From assembly GCF_026210795.1 (NCBI RefSeq), contig NC_089436.1:5084001-5148000 (forward strand): DNA of 64,000 nucleotides, read 5' to 3'. The position numbers and the translations under genes are program-made. Positions within the stretch are counted from its first letter, which is position 1; each line of letters starts with the position of its first letter. Under the pieces are notes generated by a model. The model was not told where the DNA came from, did no database searches, and saw nothing but the letters and a program-made list of their open reading frames with translations. Shown here one piece after another: positions 34,293 to 45,949 of this stretch. This stretch comes from Rhizophagus irregularis (lineage: Eukaryota > Glomeromycota > Glomeromycetes > Glomerales > Glomeraceae).

Positions 34293-37200
34293 TTATAATT
34301 GGTATTTTCTACTAATTGGATTTACGGCTAAATACTCTCTTGCATTTTGCCGGTTTGAGATTTGGTAACTTACTGGTACAAATCTACCTAAAATATGATG
34401 CACAGGTATTATATAATCATGACTTATTGGATAAAATTCGGTATTCCACAACTCAACATTACAAATTTCATCACTGCTGAAATAGTATCGAATATTGGTT
34501 GAATTTGCGTGTTTATACCAACGAACGTATGCTAGAAAATGTTCGACGGGACCATCCAGAAAGTCTACTACGTGAGTAAAATAATACTGAATTTGACCTG
34601 CGTAGGTGTCGACATCTTCATCATCCGTAATAAATTTCGCTAAGACGTATGAACTTTTTACATGTCTTAACGATAATGACGATCCAAAGACTTCTGAACC
34701 AATCCGACACCTTCCGAATTGGTTAATTTTGACCCTAATTATTATATCGTTATCTAAACCTTCTACAAGAGGCCTCCGAAATCCAAATGATTCGTAAGTC
34801 GCATTGTAATATTCGACCATTAAATTTAACATTTCACTTGAAAGTAGTATATTATGAGATACCGGCTTAAGAAATTCACCTGGGAAGCCTTCTTTGCCAG
34901 AAATCTGTGAATCTTTAATATTTTGTGAATTCAGCCAAAATCGATGCATCTCATCTGACGAAAATTCATCAGTAACTGAAAGGGACCCGATAGTACGCTG
35001 ACTGTTTAGCAATTCAAGACCTTTTACTTCGATACCTGAACTTATGATATTTTCGATTTGTTTATCAAACATTAATCGACGCATAAGTTCAGACTCAATT
35101 TTCCTGTTGCTGCTTGGTAACGAACCTAAAAGTGCGAAATCAATAAATTATAAGCTAATATTGAAATCGTTAAAATCGTTAAAAAATCGTTAACGGATAT
35201 TTACCTAAAAATACCGTTCATACGTTCGAAAGAGAAACACCAGAACGCATATAATGGTCCATAATCAGATGAGCAATCACGCAAATGCAGAGAAAGATGA
35301 AGATTCGGTGTGATCTTATCTCTGCCGTGGTGATTCTCAATGAGCTTGACTATTTCGATAAGACTTCTATGGGCTTCATCCACCAAATTAGATTCTAGAA
35401 TCCGATTTACCAAAATCGAACAAACTCTGACAAAATGATTCAGGATTCTTCTATCTACGTCTGAAAGGTGTTTCCAAAGTGATACAGTTGAATAAATTGT
35501 AAAGAATATTCACCACTGATCGGCCGTAAAATTGGTGAATCCCTCTCCACTATGAATTTTTCCTGGAATTCGACCTAAATCGGATGGTATCTGAAACTCG
35601 TCCATCTTTTTCTGAATTTTGTTCAAAGAATTTGGTGTCAAAATACCCCCATCGATCCAAATTCGTTTTACTATCCACTTCGCAATGCCCAGAAATAAGC
35701 AATGCATTGGATCGACTGTAATAAATCTAATAGGGTCGAAATATGATAGACGCAACAATTCGGACCATCTAACGCCAGTTTCTTTGACGAAGCGCTTTCT
35801 AGCAGCGTCTGAGTTGCATCTTCGCCAACCTAGTGCGTTTTGCCGGTGCTCATTCGAATCTCGAGCAGAATACCCTACATCATCCATTCCAGCAAAATTA
35901 TGCTGCCCATTTTCATAATTTGCTTTTTTCTCACACCTGTGACATGAAACTAAGGCAGAAACATGACCGCAAATTTTTCTTGCAGCGGGAATGTCACATG
36001 ATACTAAGATTAAAGCGCCACGAACTCTCTTTCCATTTTCGCATTCATAAGTACGATTTAGTGTTAACCCAGCCCAGAGTGTTTCCAATTCGTTAACTAT
36101 TGGTGCTAAATAGTGGTTCACTTTATGTAGGCTGACCTCCTTTGGCCCAGGTAAAATGCCGAGAGTCAATAAATTTTCACGTCTAAATCGGATATCGCGT
36201 GGCAAATTGCATATAGCGGCGTATATGACACCGATACTATAAATGGTACTATCATATGGCTGAAACCAATCAAGATTCAGCATCAAGCCAAGATGAGAAT
36301 CGGCCACTTCGCTTCTAAAAAAATTTGGCGAATCTTCATTGTCCGATTCTTTAAAATTCTTCCACACTTGCCCATCATATATATCGGTCAAAATATTATC
36401 AAAATTCGACCGATTAGCCCAATGTCGGAGAGAATTTTCAAACCCAGGCCGACAAAACATAGTGGCAAGTTGTTGATTGATTCCAGCAAACGGATACATT
36501 AAATTAGGTCGTATTATTGTTCGATTTGTCGATGCGCTAATTTTTTCAGACAATGCCGTATTGCAAAGACGTGATCTGCGAACTGAAGAATTGGGAAATT
36601 CTATGTGTTGACATTTCATTATAGCAGGATTGTCCTCTTGTTTGAAATCTACCACTTCCTCTTTTTTATACAATTTGTGACATTTCGGACAAGGTACAAA
36701 ACTATGAAATTGGTCATTTAATCCAAGCTTCTTTCTTGTTAAGTAAAGCGAATCTGGGAAATCATTAAAATCGTCACTACTGAACTCGCACAGGGCCAAT
36801 TTCATAAATTTTATTAGAGTCTCAGTAGCTGTCTCTGCGATATTGAATCTTGTTCGAAAGTTCATTATCCAAAGTAAAATCCATAAAAATCGATCATAAT
36901 TCGATTCTAAATATGGTGGGTTTTGAAATGGTTCATAACTAGGTGGTGAATAGTCTTCAAAAATTTCAGAAATTCCAGAAATTGGATCATTATCTAATTC
37001 ACTGCCTATAGACAATGTATCACTGTAGATATCTTCCTCTGTAGTATATTCGGATGATGATGAATCTTCTGGATCTTCTGAAATTTCCGGACGATTTGTA
37101 TACTTTCTTGCACGTTGTCGAGGTAAGAAGTTAAATTCGACATCTTGATGTTCATCATCAACATCATCTTGATTACTGTTATCTGATTTTTCCGATTCTT

Positions 37201-37549
37201 GTCTAATAGATTCGTCAATCATTTGTCCAGCTGAAGCGGGTATTGATGTTTCACCTATTTCAAGTTGACGAACTTGAGACGAAATTGTACCTTGCGAATC
37301 TTGGTATTCTTGATGTCTAGAATCGTGAATTTCTTTTGTGCGAGAATCCACCAAGTTGCCATCACAATCAGGACAATTACAAACTACTAGTTTTCTTTTA
37401 TTACTTGTTGGTCTAGCAGAAGATACTATTTCTTTGTTTATTATACCAGAAATTGATCTATTTCTACGAGTAGAAGATGGCTGATTTGAAGGTGATTCTT
37501 CATCATCAAGATCGTCAAGTATACTAGAGACTGACCTTTTTCTGCTCAT
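34293..37549 (-). pseudogene. Tnp2-type CACTA transposase, two exons, one stop and one shift
   Basis: The ATG at 37549 begins a serine/acid-rich N-terminus, followed by a zinc-binding segment (CPKCHKLYKK) and the Transposase_21/Tnp2 core. Core motifs include NLMYPFAGIN, VADSHLGLMLNLDWFQPYDS, LVSCDIPAARKICGHVSALV, CHRCEKK and FITVDPMHCLFLGIAKWIVK. Exon 1 is 37549-35205 and exon 2 is 35125-34293. A TGA at 35510-35512, where Arg is expected after ADQW, interrupts exon 1. A one-T excess before the exon 1 donor shifts the frame (MNGI, then the GSLPSSNRKIESEL expected in this family). The protein cuts and joins element ends; this copy is probably inactive or mis-sequenced at two sites. A homologous C-terminal fragment lies at 54548-54833. 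Confidence 0.88.
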
Positions 37550-38071
37550 TTGTTTAGTATTTGAATAAGTTTAATGAGTTTGGCAAAATCCAAATTTGTA
37601 AAAAGGCCGATTTTTATAAAATTTGGAATAACACAAAATTTGTATAATTTGTATGTATAATTAATGTAATCCTGGCTTCTATGATTATTTCAATAATTTT
37701 TTAGGATTTAATATTTTTTTTCGCAAATTTGGCAATTTTATATAATAAATTTGCGAATTTTCTAATTAATATACTTTTAAAAATTGCAATATGATTTAAG
37801 CTTATTTTACAATAAAAAGCTTATTTTTAAAATAAAAAGCTTATTTTATTTTAAAATAACTTTTATTTACAAGATAATCACTTTATCATCCCTTTATCAT
37901 TTTCGGATGCCAAACAAACCTTATCAAAAGAAACTGTAAATTTTAGCGAAAGTTGAAAAGTAACAATTTTGTATTAATCGAAGTGGTATTGCTATAATAA
38001 CAATATATTTTCAATTTTACTGCAAATTTCGACAAAGTATAACTTGCCGCATTAAAGTATATCAAATTTTA
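37550..38071. other. Upstream region of the CACTA-like transposase gene
   Basis: AT-rich and non-coding, containing three near copies of aaaataaaaagcttatttta near 37795-37855. It lies between the transposase start and the 88-bp repeat array, so it probably holds the transposase promoter. Confidence 0.45.
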
Positions 38072-39610
38072 ACGCAGTAGAACGCTAACAATTTTCGTAA
38101 TTTTAATTTATTTGTCTTTTTAATTATGATTTATAATTGATTTTTCAATCGAGAAATCAATGCAGGACGCTAACGATTTTCTTATTAATTAATTGATTTG
38201 TCTTTTTAATTATGATTTATAGTTGATTTTTCAATCGAGAAATCAACGCAGTAGAACGCTAACGATTTTCGTAATTTTAATTTATTTGTCTTTTTTAATT
38301 ATGATTTATAGTTGATTTGTCAATCAAGAATTCAACGCAGTAGGACGCTGACGATTTTCTTAATTTTAATTAATTGATTTGATTTTTTAATTATGATTTA
38401 TAGTTGATTTTCCTCGAGAAATCAACGCAGTAGAACGCTAACGATTTTCTTATTAATTAATTTATTTGATTTTTTAATTATGATTTATAGTTGATTTTTC
38501 AATCGAGAAATCAACGCAGTAGGACGCTAACGATTTTCTTATTAATTAATTTATTTGTCTTTTTTAATTATGATTTATAGTTGATTTTTCAATCGAGAAA
38601 TCAACGCAGTAGAACGCTAACGATTTTCTTATTAATTAATTGATTTGTCTTTTTTAATTATGATTTATAGTTGATTTTTCAATCGAGAAATCAACGCAGT
38701 AGAACCCTAACGATTTTCGTAATTTTAATTTATTTGTCTTTTTTAATTATGATTTATAGTTGATTTTCCTCGAGAAATCAATGCAGTAGAACGCTAACGA
38801 TTTTCTTATTAATTAATTTATTTGATTTTTTAATTATGATTTATAGTTGATTTTTCAATCGAGAAATCAACGCAGTAGAACGCTAACGATTTTCGTAATT
38901 TTAATTTATTTGTCTTTTTTAATTATGATTTATAGTTGATTTTCCTCGAGAAATCAACGCAGTAGAACGCTAACGATTTTCTTATTAATTAATTGATTTG
39001 TCTTTTTTAATTATGATTTATAGTTGATTTTCCTCGAGAAATCAACGCAGTAGAAGCTAACGATTTTCGTAATTTTAATTTATTTGTCTTTTTTAATTAT
39101 GATTTATAGTTGATTTTTCAATCGAGAAATCAACGCAATAGGACGCTAATGATTTTCTTATTAATTAATTTATTTGATTTTTTAATTATGATTTATAGTT
39201 GATCTTCCAATCAAGAATTCAACGCAGTAGAACGCTAACGATTTTCTTATTAATTAATTTATTTGATTTTTTAATTATGATTTATAGTTGATTTTCCTCG
39301 AGAAATCAACGCAATAGGACGCTAACGATTTTCTTATTAATTAATTTATTTGATTTTTAAATTATGATTTATAGTTGATTTTTCAATCGAGAAATCAACG
39401 CAATAGGACGCTAACGATTTTCTTATTAATTAATTTATTTGATTTTTAATTATGATTTATAGTTGATTTTCCTCGAGAAATCAACGCAGTAGAACGCTAA
39501 CGATTTTCTTATTAATTAATTGATTTGTCTTTTTTTATTATGATTTATAGTTGATTTTTCAATCGAGAAATCAACGCAGTAGAACGCTAACGATTTTCTT
39601 ATTAATTAAT
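38072..39610. repeat. Array of about 18 units of an 88-bp hairpin repeat between divergent genes
   Basis: The core gtagaacgctaacgatttt recurs every 87-90 bp from about 38072 to 39577. Each unit contains a short hairpin in which ttgattt and aaatcaa flank either a ttcaatcgag or a tcctcgag loop; the two loop types alternate irregularly. Spacer variants ttattaattaatt and gtaattttaattt also alternate. The array occupies the space between the starts of the two element genes. Confidence 0.92.
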
Positions 39611-39695
39611 TGATGATTTTTAAATTTATAAATAGGACGATATGACGATATTGAACCCGCTTCGATTTTTTAAACGAATATTGAGTGAATATAAA

Positions 39696-42070
39696 ATGTC
39701 AAATAATAGCAATAATAAAAAAAACAATAAAAAAAATAACAAACAAAAGCAACAGAGGTTTCAAGAAGAAACACCTGACGAAGGATCTAATCGTCAACGG
39801 GGAAGAACGAAAGAAGAAAGTAATCCGAATGAGACGAGTGACAAGACCAATAAGTCGACTAGCAAATCGTCACCCACCAAGTCAAACAAACAAAAGCGCA
39901 AAGGTTTGAAGAAACCCACGAAGATCAATCGTCAACGGGGAAGAAGGAAGAAGAGCCAAATGAGACAGTGACAAAACCAATAATCGCCACAAATGTCGCC
40001 AAGTCAAACAAACAAAAGCAGCAAAGGTTTCAAGAAGAAACACCGAGCGAAGGATCTAATCGTCAACGGGGAAGAGCGGAAGAAGAAAGTGATCCGAATG
40101 AGACGAGTGACAAAACCAATAAGTCGACTAGCAAATCGTCACTCACCAAGTCAAACAAACAAAAGCAGCAAAGGTTTCAAGAAGAAACACCTGACGAAGG
40201 ATCTAATCGTCAACAGGGAAGAACAGAAGAAGAAAGTAATCCGAATGAGACGATTGACAAAACCAATAAGTCGACTAGCAAATCGTCACCCATCAAGTCG
40301 ATCCTCAAATCTGCAAAGTCGACTAAGCCGACTCAAGAAGAGTCTGACAATGAGGTTATAGAAATTGAACCGCCAAATATTCCTAAAGGTAATTGAATTT
40401 TGGAAAATTGCTGATTGACATGTACGATAATTAATAATTTTTATAGATCAACAAGAGATGTTATCGGAAATGAAAAAATGATATGGGAATATTCGAATTC
40501 CACAAAAATTCGTATTAGTGGTTAAAGACGATCAAGGTAATGAAAGGATGATCGATGACGACGATACTGATTTAGAAGCAGGTACGATTTTGACTTCATT
40601 CGTATAAATTCAGAATTATTCGTAAAAAAATATTACTATTAATAAAATTCTTTATTTAGAAAATCTAAAATTAAAGAAACAAATTGAAGAAGTACAAGTA
40701 GAGAATGCAAAGCTTCAACGCGAAAATAACCGATTATTCGACGAAAATCGTTTTTTGACTCGAATAAACGAGGCCTTTGCAGACGAGAATGACGATCTAC
40801 GCAAAAGCTTAAATAGGTATTCGAGAATCCGTCTGCCTAAAGCCATTCATAGGCAGACGGATCTCGAACAGCCGGCAAAACGTCAAAAAAGAATTAAGAC
40901 AAAAAAGTCCGAGCGATACGAGGAAGAATCGGAGGAAGAACGGTCTGGTTCTAACAATAATGATGAGTACGACGAAAAAGAAGCTAGGGTATATTAATTT
41001 TATTTGTCTGATTCAGTTATTTAAAATTGCAGTATTGAGTAATTAAGTACCGGTTATCATTATTTGATTGTTATATTTAGGCTGAAATGAAGTCTATTTT
41101 AAAAACCATCGATGAAACTCGAGGACTAGATTACAATGAAACGTTCAATAGCGCGAAAAATCTCAAGATTCGTCGTAAGCTAGTCCCTGAATTGCGTTCA
41201 GCCCTTGCTCCGTGTTTTCCCGCTTCAAATAAGCAACTTACAAAATGGTTGGGTTGTCTCCACAAGTCTCGTCGTTCTCATCAAAGATTAATGGATAGGG
41301 GAAAAGCCGATGAAAATAAACACTGGGTGCACTCAAACAATCGAGTACACGACGTTAGTAATGATTTATAATTATTATGCTGAATTTTATTCCGATTATG
41401 TATTGAATTTTATTCAAATTATAACATATTTTAGAAGAAAATCCGCCGAATTAAGGCGGCAAAGAGATTATATAGTTTTGACGATGAACGGATAACAAAA
41501 TATGATAAGCGTAGATTACTAAAGATGTTATCCAATCGCTTATTTCATTCTCCAGAAATAAGCGAGACAGACGAAGAAGACCCAACAAAGTCCATAATCG
41601 CTATTTACGACTATTCGTGGAGATCTGATGAGGTTAGAACTTCTGAATCTTGATTTTTCAGACGAATCGCTGGATTTAATTTTTATATTTTATTGTTTCT
41701 TCAGCTTAAAAATTTGCTACGAAATGTACTCGATGTACACTCGTCAAATAAGTCGAAATTAATACGCGAACGTAGATATGACGACGAGATACAAAAATAC
41801 GACCGACCACATCCGTCGAATGCTCCCGAATGGTCTTATATCGTACAACAACAAGATTTAATATTCGATACTGATATCGATCAGGGTTTAATCACTGAAT
41901 ATGATGAAGAAGAAGAAGAAGTTAGTAGAGGGACAACACCAGCAATTGGCAACACCACCGAAAATGATGAAGACCATAACAAGGAAGGAGAAGAAAAACC
42001 ATCAAAATCAACGGTCGGCGACAATCATAATAATTCAGATTCTGATTTACATATGGACGACGCGCAATGA
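39696..42070 (+). pseudogene. TnpA-like second gene of the CACTA-like element, six exons
   Basis: Exons are 39696-40388, 40447-40581, 40660-40989, 41081-41353, 41435-41632 and 41705-42070, all GT-AG. Exon 1 encodes three diverged copies of a basic, Gln/Ser/Thr-rich repeat (cores QRFQEETP and SNRQRGR). A one-base deletion near 39898 shifts its frame. Exon 2 has a TGA near 40480. Exon 3 is a coiled coil (ENLKLKKQIEEVQVENAKLQ). Exons 4-6 form a conserved helical domain (LDYNETFNSA, EISETDEED, DYSWRSDE, PSNAPEWSYI) and an acidic tail. In plant CACTA elements a TnpA protein binds subterminal repeats and assists the transposase; the position and design here suggest that role, but sequence homology to plant TnpA is not claimed. 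A homologous gene lies at 58209-59793. Confidence 0.7.
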
Positions 42071-42149
42071 ACGAATCTGAATTAATTTGGTAGAAAACTT
42101 TCTTTTTTTCGTCAAAAATCTATATATATATGTAATTAATATTCCAAAT

Positions 42150-42850
42150 TATTAGTATTAGAATTTTCCATAATTCAAAATAAATTTGTCTTAATTCAGA
42201 AAAAAATTAATTACAATTCGAAATAAATTTACTGCAAATTTACCGCAATTCAGAATAAAATTTACTGCAAATATACCATAATTCAGAATAAAATTTACTG
42301 CAATTCAGACGCAATTCAGAATAAAATTAACCGCAATTCATTAAATTTTTACCGTAATTCAGAATAAATTTACCGCAATTCAGAATAAAATTTACCGCAA
42401 TTCAGAATAGAAAATTTACTGCAATTCAGATTAAAATTTACCGCAATTCAGATTAAAATTTACCGCAATTCAGAATAAATTTACCGCAATTCAGAATAAA
42501 ATTTACCGCAATTCAGAATAGAAAATTTACTGCAATTCAGATTAAAATTTACTGCAATTCAGATTAAAATTTACTGCAATTCAGATTAAAATTTACTGCA
42601 ATTCAGAATAAAATTTACCGCAATTCAGAATAGAAAATTTACCGCAATTCAGAATAGAAAATTTACTGCAATTCAGAATAGAAAATTTACTGCAATTCAG
42701 ATTAAAATTTACTGCAATTCAGATTAAAATTTACTGCAATTCAGATTAAAATTTACTGCAATTCAGATTAAAATTTACTGCAATTCAGATTAAAATTTAT
42801 CGCAATTTATCAAAATTTATCATAATTCAGAATAAATTCACTGCAATTCG
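42150..42850. repeat. Right subterminal array of a roughly 20-bp repeat
   Basis: More than 30 copies of ttaccgcaattcagaataaa and close variants (tactgcaattcagattaaaa) run almost without spacers in one orientation. Short dense subterminal repeats are a hallmark of CACTA elements. The unit is unrelated to the 172-bp repeat at the other end. Confidence 0.9.
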
Positions 42851-43194
42851 GTAAATTTATGAATATATTTTTTTAAACAATTCGGATCAAAAATACTAAG
42901 CAATTCAGATACAATTTGGATATTCTGATCGGCGTCGATCGGCCTGCCAATCGGAACTTTGCCTAAATTAATAAATTGGCCATCTTTATCACCAAATTCG
43001 GCCTAAAATTGGACATCCGATTTCTAGCCGATTTGGACTATTTCGACCAGTGTTAATTCTTTTTCTTGTAAATATTTTTTAATAAAGGAAGCCAATTGGT
43101 ATAATTGATTATATTGTTTTCTAATATGTAACGGAAAATTATTTCGCCTTGGCAGTGTATGTTTGTATTTTTTGATTTGAACCTGATCAAGAGC

Positions 43195-43806
43195 TAGGGA
43201 TGGTTAGGTCGGTCCTGGTCTGGTCCTGGTCTTGGGACCTATAAGTCCTATTGAACGGACCTGCGGACCAGGTCCTGTTAGGACCAGTCCTGGACCTGGT
43301 CCCAGGACCTGGTCCTGACTAAGTTATTTATAGATTTTATGAATTTAGTAATAATTAAATATAAAAAAAGTGAGTTGCGATATCGGGATTCACTTTTTTA
43401 TATTGATTTTATATAAAAAAAGTGAGTTGCAGTATCGGGATTCACTTTTTTATATTGATTTTATATAAAAAAAGTGAGTTGCGGTATCGCGATTCACTTT
43501 TATATATTGATTTTAATATAAAAATGTGAATCGCAATATCGCAACTCATTTTTTATATGATTTTAATAATATAAAAATTGTATTGCAATATCGCAGTGCA
43601 CTTTTTTATAATTTATAATTACTTAAAATCAAATTTACAGCAAATTATACATATATAATTTAAACATATAGATCTCTTATAACCTTATTGGCTAGGACTT
43701 TTTAGGACCTGGTCCGCTTCTGGTCCAAAATTTGGACCTAAAGATCTGCAGACCAGGTCCTAGGACCAGGTCTTTAGGTCCAGGACTTAGGACTTTACCA
43801 TCCCTA
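43195..43806. mobile_element. hAT MITE, 612 bp, inserted in the LINE
   Basis: The ends tagggatggttagg and tttaccatcccta are inverted copies extended by repeated ggacctggtcc-type blocks. The element is flanked by a perfect 8-bp duplication, tcaagagc, at 43187-43194 and 43807-43814. Removing it leaves the LINE frame continuous (IKGA then LDQVQIKK). The interior is non-coding. Confidence 0.93.
43345..43640. repeat. Tandem array of about 65-bp hairpin units inside the hAT MITE
   Basis: About four and a half units carry aaaagtgagttgcgatatcg followed by ggattcactttt. Each unit is itself nearly palindromic around gatatc. The last units appear as their own inverse, consistent with the self-complementary design. 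Confidence 0.85.
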
Positions 43807-44589
43807 TCAAGAGCGCCTTTAATATCTCATTCTATCTGGTTCATTCGTTAATTAATAAATTCTTGTGATGTTTGGATAATATCTGTGTCTTCATAAAAAA
43901 TATATTCACAGTTAGTTAAAAAATTTTGGAATAGATTACATTGTTCAGGAGTCATTTCTTTTGTATTATATTGTTTTTCTTGATTGGAAGTATCACGTGA
44001 TTTAGAAAAACTCACTCTGTTTTTACTAAGATTAGCGTTAGGATGATCTAAAGAAATTTTCAATATTTTGTGATCTGAAGTGTATAAGTTATCATTATCG
44101 TTAATAATAACGAATTCTGTTATTTGTTGCACAAATTCTTTGAGCCAAAAATATAATCTATTGTTGATGGGTTTTTATCTATATCTCCTGAAAAGTGTGT
44201 GGGAGTGTGATGTTGCCCAAATTTTTTGGCTATGTTTACTAAGTTGAAATGTTGAAGTATTAAATGCATAATTTGTGCATTGTGTAGTCTTTTATCTACA
44301 TAATTCTTGAGATAAATGTATCCACGTATACCTAAAGAAGTTTTTGGTTGATGTAAATTAAATAGGTATATAAAAGAGAGGAAACTGGGAATTTTTTTTT
44401 GGTTTAAAAATGTTATTAACATTCTTATACAATTTTAGTACGATCCATAATTATCGGAATAATTTTATTAAATAATAGAAGTGATATATTTTTAGGAATT
44501 ATAGTAATGTTAAAAAATTAGTAGAATAATTTTTAAATAATTTGAGAGATTAGATAGTGATTATTATGTTGAGTTAAAATTTTTAGAAC

Positions 44590-45540
44590 ACTTCTTAAAA
44601 CAAACAGAAATGAAGATAAAAGTAGATAGTGATTGGGATTCGAAAATTTTAGAAGAAAAATTATTAGAAACAAAAAAGCTCTGAGTATATTAAAAGGGAA
44701 AAATGGTAATTGCGATAATACAATTCAATTTATATTGGAAATATAATCTGAATACAGGTGATTATAGAGGACAGAGGAAAACTATGTACAGAAGCAATTT
44801 GGAAAAATGAATTGCTCAACAGCAAAAAGATCGAAGATTTATTTTTCTATAATCACAAGAATGAATTTGATTGGATAAGATCTTTGAAATTTATCAGTAA
44901 TCGCAATAAATTTTCCTTTTGACAATGTGGAGTAGAAAACACGAAAAATAGAAGCTATAATATTAAGAATTTGATATCTACAGTGTACTGTTTTTAAAAG
45001 AGAAGTGAACGGTATAGATAGTTATATTTGTTTAAGATGTAATAAATTTGAAGAAGATTTGAATCATGTTTGAATATGTGAGAGCAATGAATCAACAATT
45101 AGAAGTATTATTGAAGCATCAGTTGGTGAATACGAGAACATTTTGAGAAATGAGATGAGGAATTGGAAATAGTGAGAGATACTAATTTAGCCTTTATTCA
45201 GATCTTGTATTCTTGCAAGAACCATCAAAAATTCTGATCAATTAGAGAGAATGGGAATTACTTAGAGGTATATATAATAATGCTTTCAATAATATCTCAA
45301 GAAAAAAGGTGATTGAAGATTTTTGTTACGAAAATTTACGCAAGGAAATTTGGTTGAAGAGATGCGAGGGAGGCAATGAAATAGAAAAGGAAATAGGGTT
45401 TGAGAAGAAAGACAAGAGAAAATGTAAAGAAAGGTAAACTGATATAGATCAAGTGGCGGATCAGAAAAAAGGAAAATTAGAAAAAAAGATGGAAACATCA
45501 AAAATGAAAATGAAAAAAAATTAGTGAAAACAATAAATTT
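44590..45540 (+). pseudogene. Degenerate LINE ORF2 3' region
   Basis: Broken plus-strand frames contain a Cys-x2-Cys-x8-His-x4-Cys knuckle (CLRCNKFEEDLNHV, a stop in place of Trp, then ICESN). A later block reads LRGIYNNAFNNISRKKVIED, then IWLKRCEGGNEIEKEIGFEK. Both match, in order, the LINE segment at 19827-20453 (CPICENEEEDFNHIWLC; YWLKRCQEMEKKDKDLG). Many stops. It faces the LINE endonuclease fragment head to head, so the two are not one continuous copy. Confidence 0.65.
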
Positions 45541-45949
45541 AGTAATGAAAGATAATGTAATTAAAGAAATGGATCGTAAATCTATTACAAAAATTGGTGT
45601 GTTTTATGTTTTTTTTATTAGATCAGCAGATTTTGTATTAATATATAGAGAATAATTTAATTAATTTTATTTTATTTTCTAGGTGTTTAAATAATTATGT
45701 AATTGATTTTTGTAATTGATTTTAATTATTATTTATTAAACGCGCTACTAAATTTTTTTTTTTTTAAACAAAAAAAAATGTGGTATTTTTGTAATCAAAA
45801 ATTTTTTTTATTTATTTTTTTTTACAAACACTATTTTTAATATTTTGTAATTCTCTTTTATTAATCTATATGATGCTTCTATTTGAAATTTATCTAATTA
45901 TTTTTAACATCACCAAATTATATATATTTTTTTTGCGCTTGTCTTGTGT
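45541..45949. other. Poly-A/T-rich flank
   Basis: Long T and A runs and no coding frame. It may include the degraded tail of the LINE remnant. Confidence 0.5.

Larger units (their letters stand above)
33485..43052. mobile_element. Large CACTA-like two-gene DNA transposon, 9568 bp
   Basis: The ends are inverted copies, cactggtcgaaat at 33485 and atttcgaccagtg ending at 43052. They are flanked by a 5-bp duplication, ttaat, at 33480-33484 and 43053-43057. Removing the element and one duplication rejoins the host LINE in frame (KEL then ILKDK), which confirms the boundaries and the 5-bp length. Inside are a Tnp2-type transposase (minus) and a divergently transcribed second gene (plus). An 88-bp repeat array lies between their starts, and each end has its own subterminal array. 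CACTG ends and Tnp2 place it in CACTA/E(n)Spm; a 5-bp rather than 2-3-bp duplication is unusual for that group. Confidence 0.92.
43058..44422 (-). pseudogene. LINE ORF2 endonuclease (EEP/APE-like) domain, interrupted
   Basis: Minus-strand frames read [14 protein letters not shown] and, after a frame change near 44125, NDNDNLYTSDHKILKISLDH. These are the S/D-x-x and SDH motifs at the C-terminal end of the exonuclease-endonuclease-phosphatase domain of non-LTR ORF2 proteins, which nicks target DNA. Downstream sequence continues across the 612-bp hAT MITE at 43195-43806 ([20 protein letters not shown], then [18 protein letters not shown]) up to the CACTA-like element. It continues again at 33479. 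The 5' part of the endonuclease (catalytic Asn and Glu motifs) is not recognisable. The host LINE was therefore hit at least twice by DNA transposons. Confidence 0.7.

Noticed and set aside
38072..39610. CRISPR-like regular array
   Set aside because: Units are contiguous 88-bp repeats without unique spacers, in a eukaryotic transposon; this is a tandem repeat.
33480..43057. piggyBac-type element because of ttaa at both sides
   Set aside because: The duplicated string is ttaat, the ends are CACTG-type, and the transposase inside is Tnp2, not piggyBac.
43848..45540. A single continuous LINE across this interval
   Set aside because: The endonuclease part is on the minus strand and the 3' knuckle part is on the plus strand, so they are separate copies head to head.
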